Part shown: in pieces, positions 23,245 to 34,679 of the stretch | How the letters are laid out: the number at the start of each line of letters is the position of its first letter | Numbering within the stretch: the first letter of the stretch is position 1 | The notes under the pieces: model-generated | Seen by the model: the letters and a program-made list of their open reading frames with translations, nothing else | The model's database searches: none | What the model was told of the DNA's origin: nothing | DNA from: Tuctoria greenei | Taxonomy: Eukaryota; Streptophyta; Magnoliopsida; Poales; Poaceae | Reading direction: 5' to 3' | Assembly: GCA_036927565.1 (NCBI GenBank) | Contig: JAYESD010000008.1 | Coordinates: forward strand, 23,144,100 to 23,208,099 | Length of the DNA stretch: 64,000 nt | Translations under genes and position numbers: made by a program

Positions 23245-24750
23245 TGTTAGGAAATCAGTGGTACGCTACTCTAGCAACTTTACTGCATCATCCAGAAAAC
23301 ATGCGAGCACAGAGGTCATAGATCGTTATCACTAGACGTGCAGCACAACGGAACATAGACGCACATCGGTATAGAGGAAGTAGACGATCTTGATCATCTC
23401 CTCCTCGTGCTCATCACGACAGCGGGTAGACGATCACGTTCGTCGTAGACGATCAGCGCAGCAGTAGCAACAGCGCCTCCACGGAGTCCACACGTACAGG
23501 GTGGAACGCCGTGCGCCGGTGTGCTAGCACCGCATGCGCAGCAAGGGTCTCGGCGTGAGGCCTGCGAGGGATGGCGGCTAGGGCTATCATATGGTGGAGT
23601 CATTAGCCCCTAACCCCACCCCTCGTATTTATAGGCGTACTAATGGGCTTTTAGGTCGCGGGCCCATTAGTACCCTAATTGCTTATGCAGCGTTCCAAAA
23701 GGCATGCCAAGGCGCTCGCCTAGGTGCGCTTTAGCGCTAGGCGAGGCCCCGACGCGGAGCCTTGGGGGGTGGGCGGGCGAAAGGCGTTGAGAACACAGAG
23801 GCGGCGCTGAATCGCGCGGAGGCGGGGCGAGGTGGAATAAAAAGGCGCATGTACGATAAAATCTCCCGCGCTCGTGTCCGGTTTGGCGGTTTCCCGTGCA
23901 GTGTTTTGTCATTCCCGCCACCCGCACAGTGTTTCGTCATCCCGACCCGTCCGTAGAGTCGCGCCCATCTGTCCCACAGAAGTGTGGCGCCGCCGTTGTC
24001 CGTCCTGAGAAGAGGCGCGCCACCATCGAAGAGTCATGCAGAAGAGTCGCGCCGCCATCGCCCGTCCCGCAAGATTCACGCCGCGCTCCCCTCCCCCGCG
24101 CTCCCCTCCTCTGCGGACTCCTACGCCACCGGCTCCCAATTCCATGCTGCCAGCTCCCGATTCAGATTGGTTGCCGCCTATTCAGCACCGCTGCCTCCTT
24201 CCTCTTCCAACAAGGTGAGCTCAGAGCTCGTCCTCTGTTCTTGCTGTGATTGAGTTCTTCTGTGGTCCAAATGTCTGATAGACCGTATTATGCCTTAATA
24301 ATCCTCCACTCCACTATATTATGCCTATTTTGTATTATTGGTTTGTGGTGGTATACTGGCATGTGATATATTGGATTATTGAATTTGTTCTGTTCATGTT
24401 AGTTGGTACTATGAATTCTGTTCTTTATGTCCTGTTCTTGTTGTGATTGAGTTACTCTGTGGTGACATGCTAGGAAATCTGAACTAGAAGTTATTCTTTT
24501 ATTCTTGTAGGATGTCATCTGGGGAAATAAGGTATATATAAACTTCTGCATGTTTTTATTTTTTTAAATACCTTATATAGTACAAAACGCCTAGGCAACG
24601 CCTAGGAACGCTTAGGCGCGCTTAGGCTCTAGGCGGTGGGTCACCGCCCGCCTAGCGCCTAGCGCCTTTTGGAACCTTGTGCTTATGAATCGAATATCCA
24701 ACAGGCCTTAACCGAATTGTTACGATTATTTCTTGGGCATATCACCAACA
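23245..24750 (-). repeat. 3' LTR of copia-3, interrupted by hAT
   Basis: 506 bp after removing 23688-24679 and one target copy. It aligns base for base with 43957-44462. The polypurine tract (minus AAGTGGGAGAT) lies just inside at 24751-24761. Confidence 0.93.
23688..24679 (+). mobile_element. hAT-type deletion derivative, 992 bp
   Basis: The ends are CAGCGTTCCAAAAGGC and, reverse-complemented, CAAGGTTCCAAAAGGC. A perfect 8-bp target duplication TGCTTATG flanks it (23680-23687, 24680-24687). Subterminal GCGCCTAGGCG-type repeats lie at both ends. The interior keeps a GC-rich, exon-like 5' part (23780-24215), an intron-like stretch from GTGAGCTC (24214) to TTCTTGTAG (24510), then an ATG (ATGTCATCTGGGG) soon followed by repeat sequence. 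It looks like the 5' end of a transposase gene left after internal deletion. Confidence 0.9.
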
Positions 24751-25690
24751 ATCTCCCACTTGCACTAGAGACAACCATCTAGCCAAGCTTTTCAATATTC
24801 CAACCCCTTAAGTGTGTGACACGTTAGGTTCATATGCATTCGGTTGTGAATGAAAACCGTTTCAAACCACAAGTAAGTAGATGTACCTAGCAGGACGTAC
24901 TGACTCATGAATGTACATAAAGATCATATTGATCGAACCTAGATACATTCAACATGCTAATCCATTTGCCTCATGATATCAGTCAAGCTCAAGGCAAGAT
25001 GCGTGCCATCTTTGTGATAGCTCGACCATTCACTCGATCAAATAGTGGATTCGTTCCATGACTAACTTTCAATCATTGTGATTAACTTTTAATCACCTTG
25101 GCATGACCATGCACTTTCAAATTCAACTATCTCGAGGGGTCCAGAGATATCTCTCCTGTTATTAAGGAGGGACAAATTCCATCTTGATTCGCGAAGACTA
25201 CTTTTATGACTATCCAGTTACGGAGTAGTGTTTGGTAGTCTCAAAGTACACAACTACACATAGTGAGAAACAATGGCGATCTCAGGTCTAAGGATCTAGC
25301 AGGTGTATCACTCAAGACCAACTGATGGCACATATAGAAATAACAATCACAACAGTGTCTTAGAGTGGGTAAATCCAACACCAATGTTCACTAACATGTG
25401 TTCACATTATTAATTTAATATCACCATATCTATGATCCGTGAAACGTGATCATCAATTAATACATGTGCTAGTCCGTGTGACATCATTATTTCATATAAT
25501 GATATAGACTAGGGATCATTTAGAGTAACATTACTACTAACAAAGAGTTTCATGAACAAGTCACATACTTGATGATCAATGTAAATAATAATTACTCATA
25601 TAACAATTTATTTAACAGTACATAAACATAGCCATGACACAAGTCTCTCACTACACACTATGATCACTGATGTAAGTATCTAATAACAAT
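24751..25690 (-). other. Copia-3 3' untranslated region
   Basis: No coding signal. It lies between the RNase H end and the 3' LTR and starts with the polypurine tract next to the LTR. Confidence 0.7.
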
Positions 25691-25699
25691 AGATCTCGT

Positions 25700-27831
25700 G
25701 TGTGCCTCATGCTTTGATCGTGGAAGAGGCTTTGTCAACACATCTGCAACATTCAAATCTGTGTGCACCTTGCATACCTTCACATCACCTCGATCGATGA
25801 TCTCTCGGATGAGGTGATAGCATCATAGTATGTGTTTGAATCTTTTGTGTGATCTAGGCTCCTTTTCCTATGTGATGGCTCCACTATTGTCATAGTAGAG
25901 AACCACAGGACTAGACGCGGTAGGAACAACACCCAACTTAGAAACAAATTTTCTGATCCAAACAGCTTCCTTTGCAGCTTCAAAAGCTGCAATATACTCT
26001 GTCTCTGTCATTGACTCTGGTACTGTATCTTGCTTGGAACTTTTCCAGCTCACTGCCCCTCCATTGAGGCAGAATAAAAACTGGATTGCGATCTAGAATC
26101 ATCCTTATCAGTTTGGAAGCTGGCATCGATGTAACCTTTTACAATGAGCTCTTCTTCACCTCCAAACACCAAGAATGCATCATTAGTTCTTCTCAAGTAC
26201 TTAAGGATGTTTTTGACGACGGTCGAATGAGCCTCACCACAATATGATTGATACCTGCTCGTCATGCTTAGAGCATAAGATACATCTGAGCGTGTATATA
26301 GCCTGGCATACATGATAGATCCAATAGCTGAAGCATAAGGAATCCCTCTCATCCTCTTTTGCTCATCAAGTATTGAAGTACACTAACTCTTGCTTAGAGT
26401 AATGTCATGTGATATTGGTAAGAAACCTTTCTTGCAATCTTGCATATTGAACTGATTCAATATCTTGTCAATATATGTATCTTGGCTTAATCCAATTAGC
26501 CTTTTAGATCTATCTCTATAGATCTTTATGCCCAAAATGTATGTTGCCTCTCCTACATCCTTCATTGAGAAACTTTTTCTTAATGAGGATTTAACATCAT
26601 CAAGCATTGAAATGTCATTTCTGATCAATAATATGGCATCTACATATAGGACCAGCAATACATGTGTGCTCCCACTAAACTTCTTAGAAATACAAGGTTC
26701 TTCTACGTTCTTGATAAAATCAAACCCTTTGACAACTTCATCAAAATGTAGATTCCAACTCCGAGATGCTTGCTTCAGTCCATATATGGATTTTTGAAGC
26801 TTGCATATTTTAGTAGCATTTTTAGAATCAACAAAACCCCCAGGTTGTGTCATGTACACATCCTCAGTCAGACTTCCATTAATAAAGGTTGTTTTGACAT
26901 CCATCTAGCATATTTCATAATCAAAATATGCAGCAGTTGCTAGAAGAATCCAAACAGACTTTAGCATTGCAATGGTGAGAAAGTTTTATCATAATCAACA
27001 CCTTGAATTTGTTTGAAATCTTTTGCCATCAATCGCGCTTTATAGATGTGAACATTTTCATCTATGTCAGTCTTTTTCTTGAAAATCCATTTACAATCTA
27101 TAGGTCTTACACCTTCGATTGGATCAAACAAGTTCCAAACTTGATTCTCGTGCATGGATTCAATTTCAGATTCTATGGTTCCAAGCAATTTCCAAGAGTT
27201 GGGTCCCTTCATTGCTTCGGTATAGGTCGTGGGCTCATTATTGTCCAACAATACCATGTCATTTTGCTCCGTGGTTAGAAGCATTAACTTTTCAGTCGCA
27301 CGATGCACCCTCGTAGACCTTCGTGAGTATGATGTTTCATCACTTGGTTGCACAACATCTTATACATCTTGTATAGTATCAGTGGGTACCGACACATTTT
27401 CAGATATTTCTTGAATTTCTTCAAGATGCACCTTGCTCCCACTAACTCCTTTTGAGAGAGACTCTTTTTCCAAGAAGACACCATTGCGAGCAGTAAACAC
27501 TTTAGCCTCTGTTTTATTATAAAATAATATCCTTTGGTTTCCCTAGGATATCCCACAAAGAAGCATTTGTATGATTTGGGAGTGAGTTTGTCTGACATCA
27601 AACATTTGACATAAGCATCACACCCCAAGCTTTGAGGAAAGACAATCCAGGACGTTTCCCAGTCCACATATCATATGGTGTATTCTTAATAGAGTTAGTT
27701 GTGACTCTGTTTAGTGTAAACGCAACAGTTTCAAGAGCATAACACAAAATGATATTGGAAGATCTGCTTGGCTCATCATCGATCTAACCATGTCTAACAA
27801 GGTTCGATTCCTCTGTTCGGACACCCCGTTC
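25700..27831 (-). pseudogene. Copia-3 pol, second part: integrase end, RT, RNase H
   Basis: It opens at the gypsy-A junction in the middle of the integrase core (the GVSEQRNRTL segment next to the catalytic Glu) and continues through the integrase C-terminus near 27600. RT has YKARLMAKDFKQ, MDVKTTFINGSL and YGLKQASRSW. Its catalytic box reads YVDAILLI, the second Asp being lost. RNase H follows with MSWKSSKQDTV, TETEYIAA and YYDNSGAI. Frame changes occur near 26950, 26370 and 26050. Confidence 0.9.
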
Positions 27832-28680
27832 TGTCAGTACCCTAGAAACCGTACACCCCTTGAGGTTACAAAGATCTCCAAGAAAAGTCATCTACTTGAT
27901 TTGAAGACCTTCGGAGGCCCACATGTCAGATATAACCGGACCCGCTTCTCCAATATAGTTAATCCCAGGGTCGCCACGTGTACTATCAAACCGGAGCTAC
28001 CGCCCACAAGGGGGAAGCTCCGGGCCATGTACCGAAATGGCACCTCCGGACTTAACCCCAAACCGAGAGAAGCTCCGGACCTGACACGTGTCAGGTAGCT
28101 CCGGAGCTACCTGTTTCCCACAGTATGCTCCGGAGCTGCCACGTGTCCAATCGTCGGATCTTCAGCCTCTAACCTCCGGAAGACCCCGCAACGGCTCCGG
28201 ATCTTCAAAGGGGAATGAAGGACTTCAAGACCCGATTAAGTGTCATTAATACCATATTAATGACACTTAAATGGACAACCTTAACACCAGTAACGGTGCT
28301 ATCAAAAGCCCATTACCCAGTCGTTAAGGACAATTAAATGTGTTAAATAAGTGTCAATACTAGTAACCGCTGGGGCCACATGTCGCGCCAGGCTAACTTG
28401 TAACGGCATGCCCTCGTACTATAAAAGGATAGGCCGACGACACGTTCAGGGGGCTAGACACACGCCATTGATGCTCAACACAAGCTCATACAGCTAATAC
28501 AACACCAACACACCCGTGGAGTAGGGTATTACGCTCAGGCGGCCCGAATCACGTAAACTCTTGTGTCTCTTGTGTCATTTACTATTCACCTTCTTGAATC
28601 TCCGCGCGCCCACACCGAACATCAAACTCCTCTATCACTTTAGTAGTATAGGGAGATCTGTCGGTTCCAAACCACCGACA
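27832..28680 (+). repeat. 5' LTR of gypsy-A
   Basis: TGTCAGTACCC...CCACCGACA, 849 bp. It contains a perfect palindrome AGGTAGCTCCGGAGCTACCT near 28093-28112 and an ACACGTGT box near 28084. Confidence 0.96.
28420..28428 (+). promoter_or_regulatory. TATA box in gypsy-A 5' LTR
   Basis: TATAAAAGG about 260 bases before the LTR end; the R region would follow. It is preserved at 40594-40602 in the 3' LTR. Confidence 0.75.
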
Positions 28681-28702
28681 GTTGGCGCGCCAGGTAGGGG
28701 GC
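28681..28702 (+). promoter_or_regulatory. Primer binding site of gypsy-A
   Basis: TTGGCGCGCCAGGTAGGGG starts one base after the LTR. This is a common primer-site word in grass gypsy elements. I did not assign the tRNA. Confidence 0.7.
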
Positions 28703-28718
28703 GCCTGAGATTTTGAGA

Positions 28719-31133
28719 ATGGTGAACTCAGCTGCTGGATCGTCCAATGGTCAAACTGCTGCTCAGGCGGTTGGGGGCAATCCCTCCAATATGCAGCTGC
28801 CAGCAGGAGCCTCAGCACCAGCAGGAGTCACACTCCCACCACCACCGCCTCCACCAGCAAATCAAGATGGGCAACGCGATGGTGCACCGGCATCAATCAC
28901 TGCGTCGGCAAATCATGACAACCCGGAACACGCGCTCCATGCAGCGCGTGCTCTTCTCCAACGCCCGCCACCTCCGGATGCATCCCGGGATGCACTGGAA
29001 CAGTGGAGGGCCGATGTGGAACATTTGGTTGCAGCAGCAGCCAAACGCCTCAGCAACCAGGGTCCTCCTCCTTCAGGACGAGCCCCGTCACAGCGGCGGA
29101 CTTTGTCTGGTAGACTTGGTCCACACGTTTCCAATAGCAGGAGACGTGCTGCATCACAACAAGTGACGTCATTGCCCTTCGGGGCACGACGCACTCACAC
29201 GGTATCCAGGCTCTCAACTCATGACCTCCGGGCGGAGCTTGATCGCCGATACCGCCAACAAGACGGCCGAGTCCATATTGAGCGTGCTTGTGAAAGACGA
29301 GAAGCTCAGGACCTTTCTGCTCCTGAAGGAGTAGGAGGAGGCTGTTCAGCTCTGGCCATGCACCTGCACATGGTCAGGTGGCCACAGAAGTTCCGGCCTC
29401 ACCTGCCGGAAAAATTCGACGGGACTGTTAATCCCGCCGAGTTTCTTCAGATCTACTCCACTGCAATCTTGGCAGCTGGAGGAAACGAGGTCGTGATGGC
29501 CAATTATTTTCCAGTGGCCTTAACTGGGACCGCCCGGTCCTGGTTTATGAGCCTTCCACCCAACTTTATCAACAATTGGGAGGAGTTGTGCCGACAGTTC
29601 ACCGCCAACTTCGGTAGTTCATACACCTGACCATGCACTAAACTGGACCTTTTTGCAGTCGTGCAAAAAGGGGGAGAATCCCTGTGATCATTCATCCAGA
29701 GGTTCTCTCAGGTACGAAACACTATCCCTTCTATCTCTAGCGCCTCTGTCATTATGGCATTCAGACAGGGTGTACCGGACAAGAAGATGCTGGAGAAACT
29801 GGCGATCAAGGAGATCACCAGCGTCACGGAACTCTTCAGCTTGGCTGACAAATGTGCCAGAGCTGCGGAGGGCCATGAGATGCACTCCAAACCAACCCTA
29901 GAGGGTCACAAGAAATCCTCCAAAGAAGAAGCCACTACCTCCGGGGGTGGCAAGAAGAAAAAGAAGACCAACGGCAAGAAGAAGCCGTCGGCCGGCACAT
30001 CCAACGTTGCAGCTGCTGCAGCTCCGGGTGGCCGGGGGCCACGCCCCAAGAAGCGACCTCGACCGTCTTCTGAAGACGGTGGCAAACCCAAAGTGTGGTG
30101 TCCCATTCACAAAACGGGCAACCACAGTTTGGAAGACTGCCGAGAGGTCCAAAACCTTGCCGAGCGCTACAACAAGCACCGGGAAGAATCTCCTTTCCGA
30201 CAGAGGGAAGGAAAGCAAAAAGTCGACGAAGCTCTGGCTGAAGAGGAGTTAGGATTTCAGGATCCCAAAAAGGTCCTGAAGGCCGTCTACACCTCCGTCG
30301 ACGATGATTCTGACGTCTCTGACAACGAGCGTCGGAAGACCATGAACACCATTTTTGGTGGATCATGGGACATCACCTCCCGTCGCGTCATCAAGACTAT
30401 GCGTCGGGATATGGCCGCTGTAGCATCTACAGTCAGGCCGGAACCTCATCGGAAGTGGATGGACACAGCCATCACTTTTGATGCTTCGGACTGCCCTCGG
30501 AGCATGGTTGGAGCAGGTCAGTTACCTTTGATGGTATCTCCTACCATCAACAACATCCAGCTCCACCACGTCATGGTAGACGGAGGTTCGGGGCTTAACC
30601 TCATAAGCTTCGAAGCTTTTACTAAGCTTCAACTCCGACCTTCGGATCTCCATCCCTCTCGACCTTTCTCTGGAGTAGGTCCGGGGGCCATTACCCCACT
30701 CGAAGCTATTACTCTCCCCGTTACCTTCGGGACACGGGAGAAGTACCGCACCGAGAAGTTGGTCTTCGACGTCGCTCAGATCAACTTACCCTTCAATGCC
30801 ATCTTGGGTAGGCCTGCCCTGTACAAATTCATGGCAGCTGCTCATTATGGTTATCTAGTGTTGAAGATGCCAACGCCAGTAGGCGTCCTCCGGATCCGCA
30901 GAGATCGTAATGCCGGAGTAACTGCTCTGGAAGAACTCCATGCACTCACTACGGCGCAAGAGGAGGACTCCAGGCAGGAGCAAGCTCCAAAACCCCCGAG
31001 CATTCATCAACGAGGCTCGACTTCTGCACCTCGTGTGCAGCCAAGCGGCGACACCGACATTCCCGTCAAAGTCGTCCAAATTGGTTCTGATGCAGCTCAA
31101 ACCACCCGTATATCGGGGGGATTGAACGACAAA
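28719..31133 (+). pseudogene. Gypsy-A gag and protease
   Basis: The first in-frame ATG is at 28719. A Pro/Ala-rich N-terminus is followed by the capsid-type domain (about 29370-29700) with PEKFDGTVNPAEFLQIY and TGTARSWFMSLPP. Stops at 29628 and 29685 interrupt the frame, which continues in phase. A variant zinc knuckle CPIHKTGNHSLEDC (CX2HX4HX4C) lies near 30100. The aspartic protease has VDGGSGLNLI near 30575 and ILGRPALYK near 30810; the DGGS form is usual in Tat elements. The frame ends in GGLNDK at a TAG (31134). Gag makes the particle and the protease processes the polyprotein. Confidence 0.92.
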
Positions 31134-31136
31134 TAG
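31134..31136 (+). other. In-frame TAG between protease and RT
   Basis: It lies in GACAAATAGGAACTCGCG. The same TAG in the same context occurs in gypsy-C (56118-56120, minus). The frame is open on both sides in the same phase, so it is either an inherited mutation or a read-through site. Confidence 0.75.
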
Positions 31137-32150
31137 GAACTCGCGCTCATCACTTTCCTCCGGGCTAACGTCGACGTGTTTGCTTGGCAACTGTCACAAA
31201 TGTTTGGGATCCCTAGGGAAGTGATTGAGCACAATCTGAAGATCTACCCCGACGCCCGGCCTGTGCATCAGAAGCCTCGGAAGTAATCCGTAGAGCGACA
31301 GAACTTCATCCGACAAGAAGTGAAGAAGTTACTTGAAGCTGGGTTCATCCGAGAAGTATTCCATCCAAAATGGTTGGCAAACCCAGTCGTTGTTCCCAAG
31401 GCCGGCGGGAAGCTTCGTATGTGCATCGACTACACCACACTAAATAAGGAATGTCCAAAAGATCCATTCCCACTACCTAGAATAGATCAGATAGTGGATT
31501 CCACCTCCGGGTGTGAATTATTGTGTTTCCTAGACGCATATTCCGGGTATCATCAAATCAGGATGTCTAGGGAAGATGAAGAGCATACTTCATTCATCAC
31601 AGTAGATGGATTGTACTGTTACACAGCCATGCCCTTTGGTCTCAAGAATGCAGCTTCAACTTTTGTACGAGCTATGTACAAAACTTTTGAAGAACTCATT
31701 AGAGACATAGTGGAAGTGTACGTCGATGACATCGTGGTCAAGGTCAAGAACAAGGAGTCACTCCTTGACACCTTGCAGGCTGTCTTCGACAAGCTGCGGG
31801 CCACCCGCACAAAGCTAAACCCAGACAAGTGTGTCTTCAGGGTTAGCTCCGGAAAACTTCTCGGTTTCCTAGTAAGTCATCGGGGCATAGAAGCTAATCC
31901 GGCGAAGATTAAGGCCATTGAAGACATGCGGCCACCAACCCGCATCAAAGACGTCCAAAAGTTAACTGGATGTCTAGCAGCCCTCAGCCGGTTCATCTCA
32001 AGACTGGCGGAACGGGCACTCCCCTTCTTCAAGTTATTGAGGAAGTCCGGACCATTCCAATGGTCCGAAGAAGCAGAGAAGGCATTCTAGGAGCTGAAAC
32101 AGTTCCTCACCACCCTACCAATTCTGGTAGCTCCGAACCCTGGTGAGCCT
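31137..32150 (+). pseudogene. Gypsy-A reverse transcriptase
   Basis: Motifs in order: NPVVVPKAGGKLRMCIDYTTLN, FPLPRIDQIVD, FLDAYSGYHQI, MPFGLKNAASTF, then the catalytic box YVDDIVVK (near 31720), intact, then GFLVSHRGIEANPAKI. A TAA at 31284 precedes it and a TAG at 32088 follows, both in the single gag-pol frame. The polymerase copies RNA into DNA in the cytoplasmic particle. All catalytic residues I can see are kept, so only the stops disable it. Confidence 0.95.
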
Positions 32151-33263
32151 TTGTTGCTTTACATTTCAGCAACTGACGAAGTCGTTAGTATGGTTCTGGT
32201 TGCGAAGAGACTAGAGCTACCTCATACTCAGGAATTCAGACCCCTTCGGGAGGGTCCAGAGGTACCTGAAAGCGAGTCTAGGTCCCAGCTCCTAGACTCG
32301 AATCCACAAGAAGTCACTTCGGGAGACCCAGACCCCTCCGGGAGGGTCCATGTCGCTTCTGAAGAAGCCCCGGGTCCCTCCAGCCAGGACCCGGAGGTTC
32401 CCGAAGAAAATTCGGATTCCTCCGAGAGGATCCGGGTCAGTGAAGAGGAAGCACCGGACCCCTCTGGGAGGGTCCGGACCATTCAGCGCCCAGTATACTT
32501 CATTAGTGAAGTACTACATGATGCCAAGACTCGATACCTAGAGGTGCATAAGCTGCTCTATGCAGTTCTTATTGCCTCCAGGAAGCTTCGCCATTACTTC
32601 CAAGCTCACAAAGTCTCAGTGGTGACCTCTTACCCACTTCGAGCAATTCTGCATAATTCCAATTCAACTGGAAATATTGCAAATTGGGCAGCGGAATTGG
32701 CTGAATTTGATCTTGAATTTATTTCAAGGCAAGCAGTCAAGAGTCAAGCATTGGCAGATTTTGTGGCAGAATGGACTCCCTCTCCATCGAATCCTGGGGG
32801 TCCCAGAGAGCAGAAGACGGAGCATCAAGCTCCAGCCTTCACCGAGCCTCACTGGATCCTCTACTTCGACGGCTCCATGCAGAAGCAGGGGGCCGAAGCT
32901 GGAATCCTTCTCCTTGCACCGACCGAGGAGAAGGTGAAATACATGGTACACCTTGACTTCAAGGCGACCAACAACATAGCAGAGTACGAAGCACTCATCT
33001 ACGGACTAAAGGTGGCACTATCATATGGTGTCAAACAACTGTTGGTCAAGGGAGATTCGCAGCTCATCATTAAGCAGGTGAAGGGTGAATGCTCCTGCAA
33101 TAATCTCCAGCTAGTTGCTTACCTCCTTGAAGTCCAGAGGCTTCAGAAGGACTTTGAAGTCCTAGATCTCCACCATGTTCAGCGTGCCCATAACGCTGAA
33201 GCTGACGAACTCTCGACGAAAGCGTCAACCGGAGCTCCGGCTCCTGACGGAATTTTTGTCTAG
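32151..33263 (+). pseudogene. Gypsy-A RNase H plus archaeal-like RNase H, with palindrome-encoded insert
   Basis: The first RNase H begins LLLYISATDEVVSMVLV and resumes at RPVYFISEVLHDAKTRYLEVHKLLYAV. Between them lies an insert of about 95 residues (32215-32490) rich in Pro/Ser/Glu with repeated DPSGRV units. The second, archaeal-like RNase H has WILYFDGS, NNIAEYEAL, VKGDSQLI and AEADELS, a complete set of acidic residues. Two RNase H domains in tandem are typical of the Tat lineage. A TAG at 33261 ends the open stretch in the same frame. Confidence 0.93.
32235..32480. repeat. GACCCCTCCGGGAGGGTC palindromes inside RNase H coding
   Basis: About four or five copies (near 32241, 32330, 32415, 32456, and a degenerate one near 32382) keep the reading frame and encode DPSGRV or close variants. 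Gypsy-C has four at the matching place (54785-55010). Confidence 0.85.
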
Positions 33264-34679
33264 AGGTTGTCAAAGCCAACAGCTCAGCCTGCCGAACTGA
33301 GCGAAGGGGGCGAGATCAGCATCCCGAAGCTGACGGTCCCGATGGCCCTGTTACCATGGCAGCCATCAAGGGTTGTAGGTGCTGCCGGGAGCTCCGAGCA
33401 ACCCAGCACGCAAGACTCAAAAGCTCAAGCTAGTTCCGATGCATGGATCTCAGAGATTCGGAGCTACTTGAAAGACAACATCCTTCCTGACGATGATGTA
33501 TCCGTTGACCGGGTAGTCAGATCGGCTAAAAGATACACGCTAGTAGAAGGGTATATCTACCGGCGTGGTGCCAATGGCATCCTAATGCGGTGCATCACAA
33601 GGGAAGAAGGCTGCAAACTCCTCGCAGAAATCCATGGAGGCGAGTGTGGGAACCACGCGTCTTCCCGCACGCTGGTTGGTAAAGCCTTTCGGCATGGATT
33701 CTACTGGCCTACAACACTCCAGGATGCAACTGAGCTGGTGAAGAAATGCGAAGCATGCCAATTTCATGCAAAGCAAATTCACACACCAGCTCAGCCCCTA
33801 CAAATGATACCTCCTACATGGCCCTTCGCTGTGTGGGGGATGGACATCTTGGGACCTTTCCCAAGAGCCGTCGGAGGTTACAAGTTCTTGTACGTCGCCA
33901 TTGATAAGTTCACCAAGTGGCCGGAAGCAACTCCAGTTGTGACAATCAACAAGCAATCTGCTATCAACTTTTTGCAGTCCATTGTATGCAGATTTGGAGT
34001 CCCAAACAAAATCATCACTGATAATGGGACCCAATTCACAAGCTCTGCATTTCAAGGATATTGCGAAGACCTCGGCATACAAGTTTGCTACGCCTCCGTA
34101 GCTCACCCAACCAGCAATGGCCAAGCCGAGAGAGCAAATGCTGAAATCTTTAAAGGACTCAAAACGTGCACCTATGAGCGCTTGAAAAAACATTGAGCCA
34201 ACTGGATCGAAGAGCTTCCACCCACTTTATGGGCCAACAGGACATCTCAAAACCGGTCAACTGGAGAGACACCCTTCTTCCTGGTGTATGGAGCTGAAGC
34301 AATCCTTCCTCCAGAAATCACCTTGGGGTCACTCCGGGTCCGGACCTTCGATGAAGCCATGCAGGACCAGCTCCGGCGTAAAGACCTAGACCTCCTGGAG
34401 GAGGGAAGGTGCCAAGCAGTTGTTCGGAATGCCCGATACCGCCAAGCCCTTCGGCGCTATCATCAGCGGCATATACGCAACTGACAGCTCGAGGAAGGCG
34501 ATATGGTGCTACGGAGAATACAATCCAGAGAAGGGTTAAACAAACTTTCCCCCGGCTGGGAGGGACCCTTCCGAGTGATTAAAGTATCCTGTCCCGGAAG
34601 CGTTCGCTTGGCTACTGAGGATGGGACACCTCTCCCAAATCCTTGGAACATCGAGCACCTCCGTAAGTTCTACACTTAA
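33264..34679 (+). pseudogene. Gypsy-A integrase
   Basis: The zinc region shows H and H in HGGECGNHASS and C and C in CEACQ (33640-33760). The DDE core is MDILGPFP (33842), ITDNGTQF (34015) and GQAERANAEIF (34120), all intact. A TGA at 34194 and another at 34482 break it in the same frame. The C-terminal part includes PFFLVYGAEAILPPE and ends PNPWNIEHLRKFYT before TAA at 34677. It would join the cDNA to chromosomal DNA. Confidence 0.94.
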
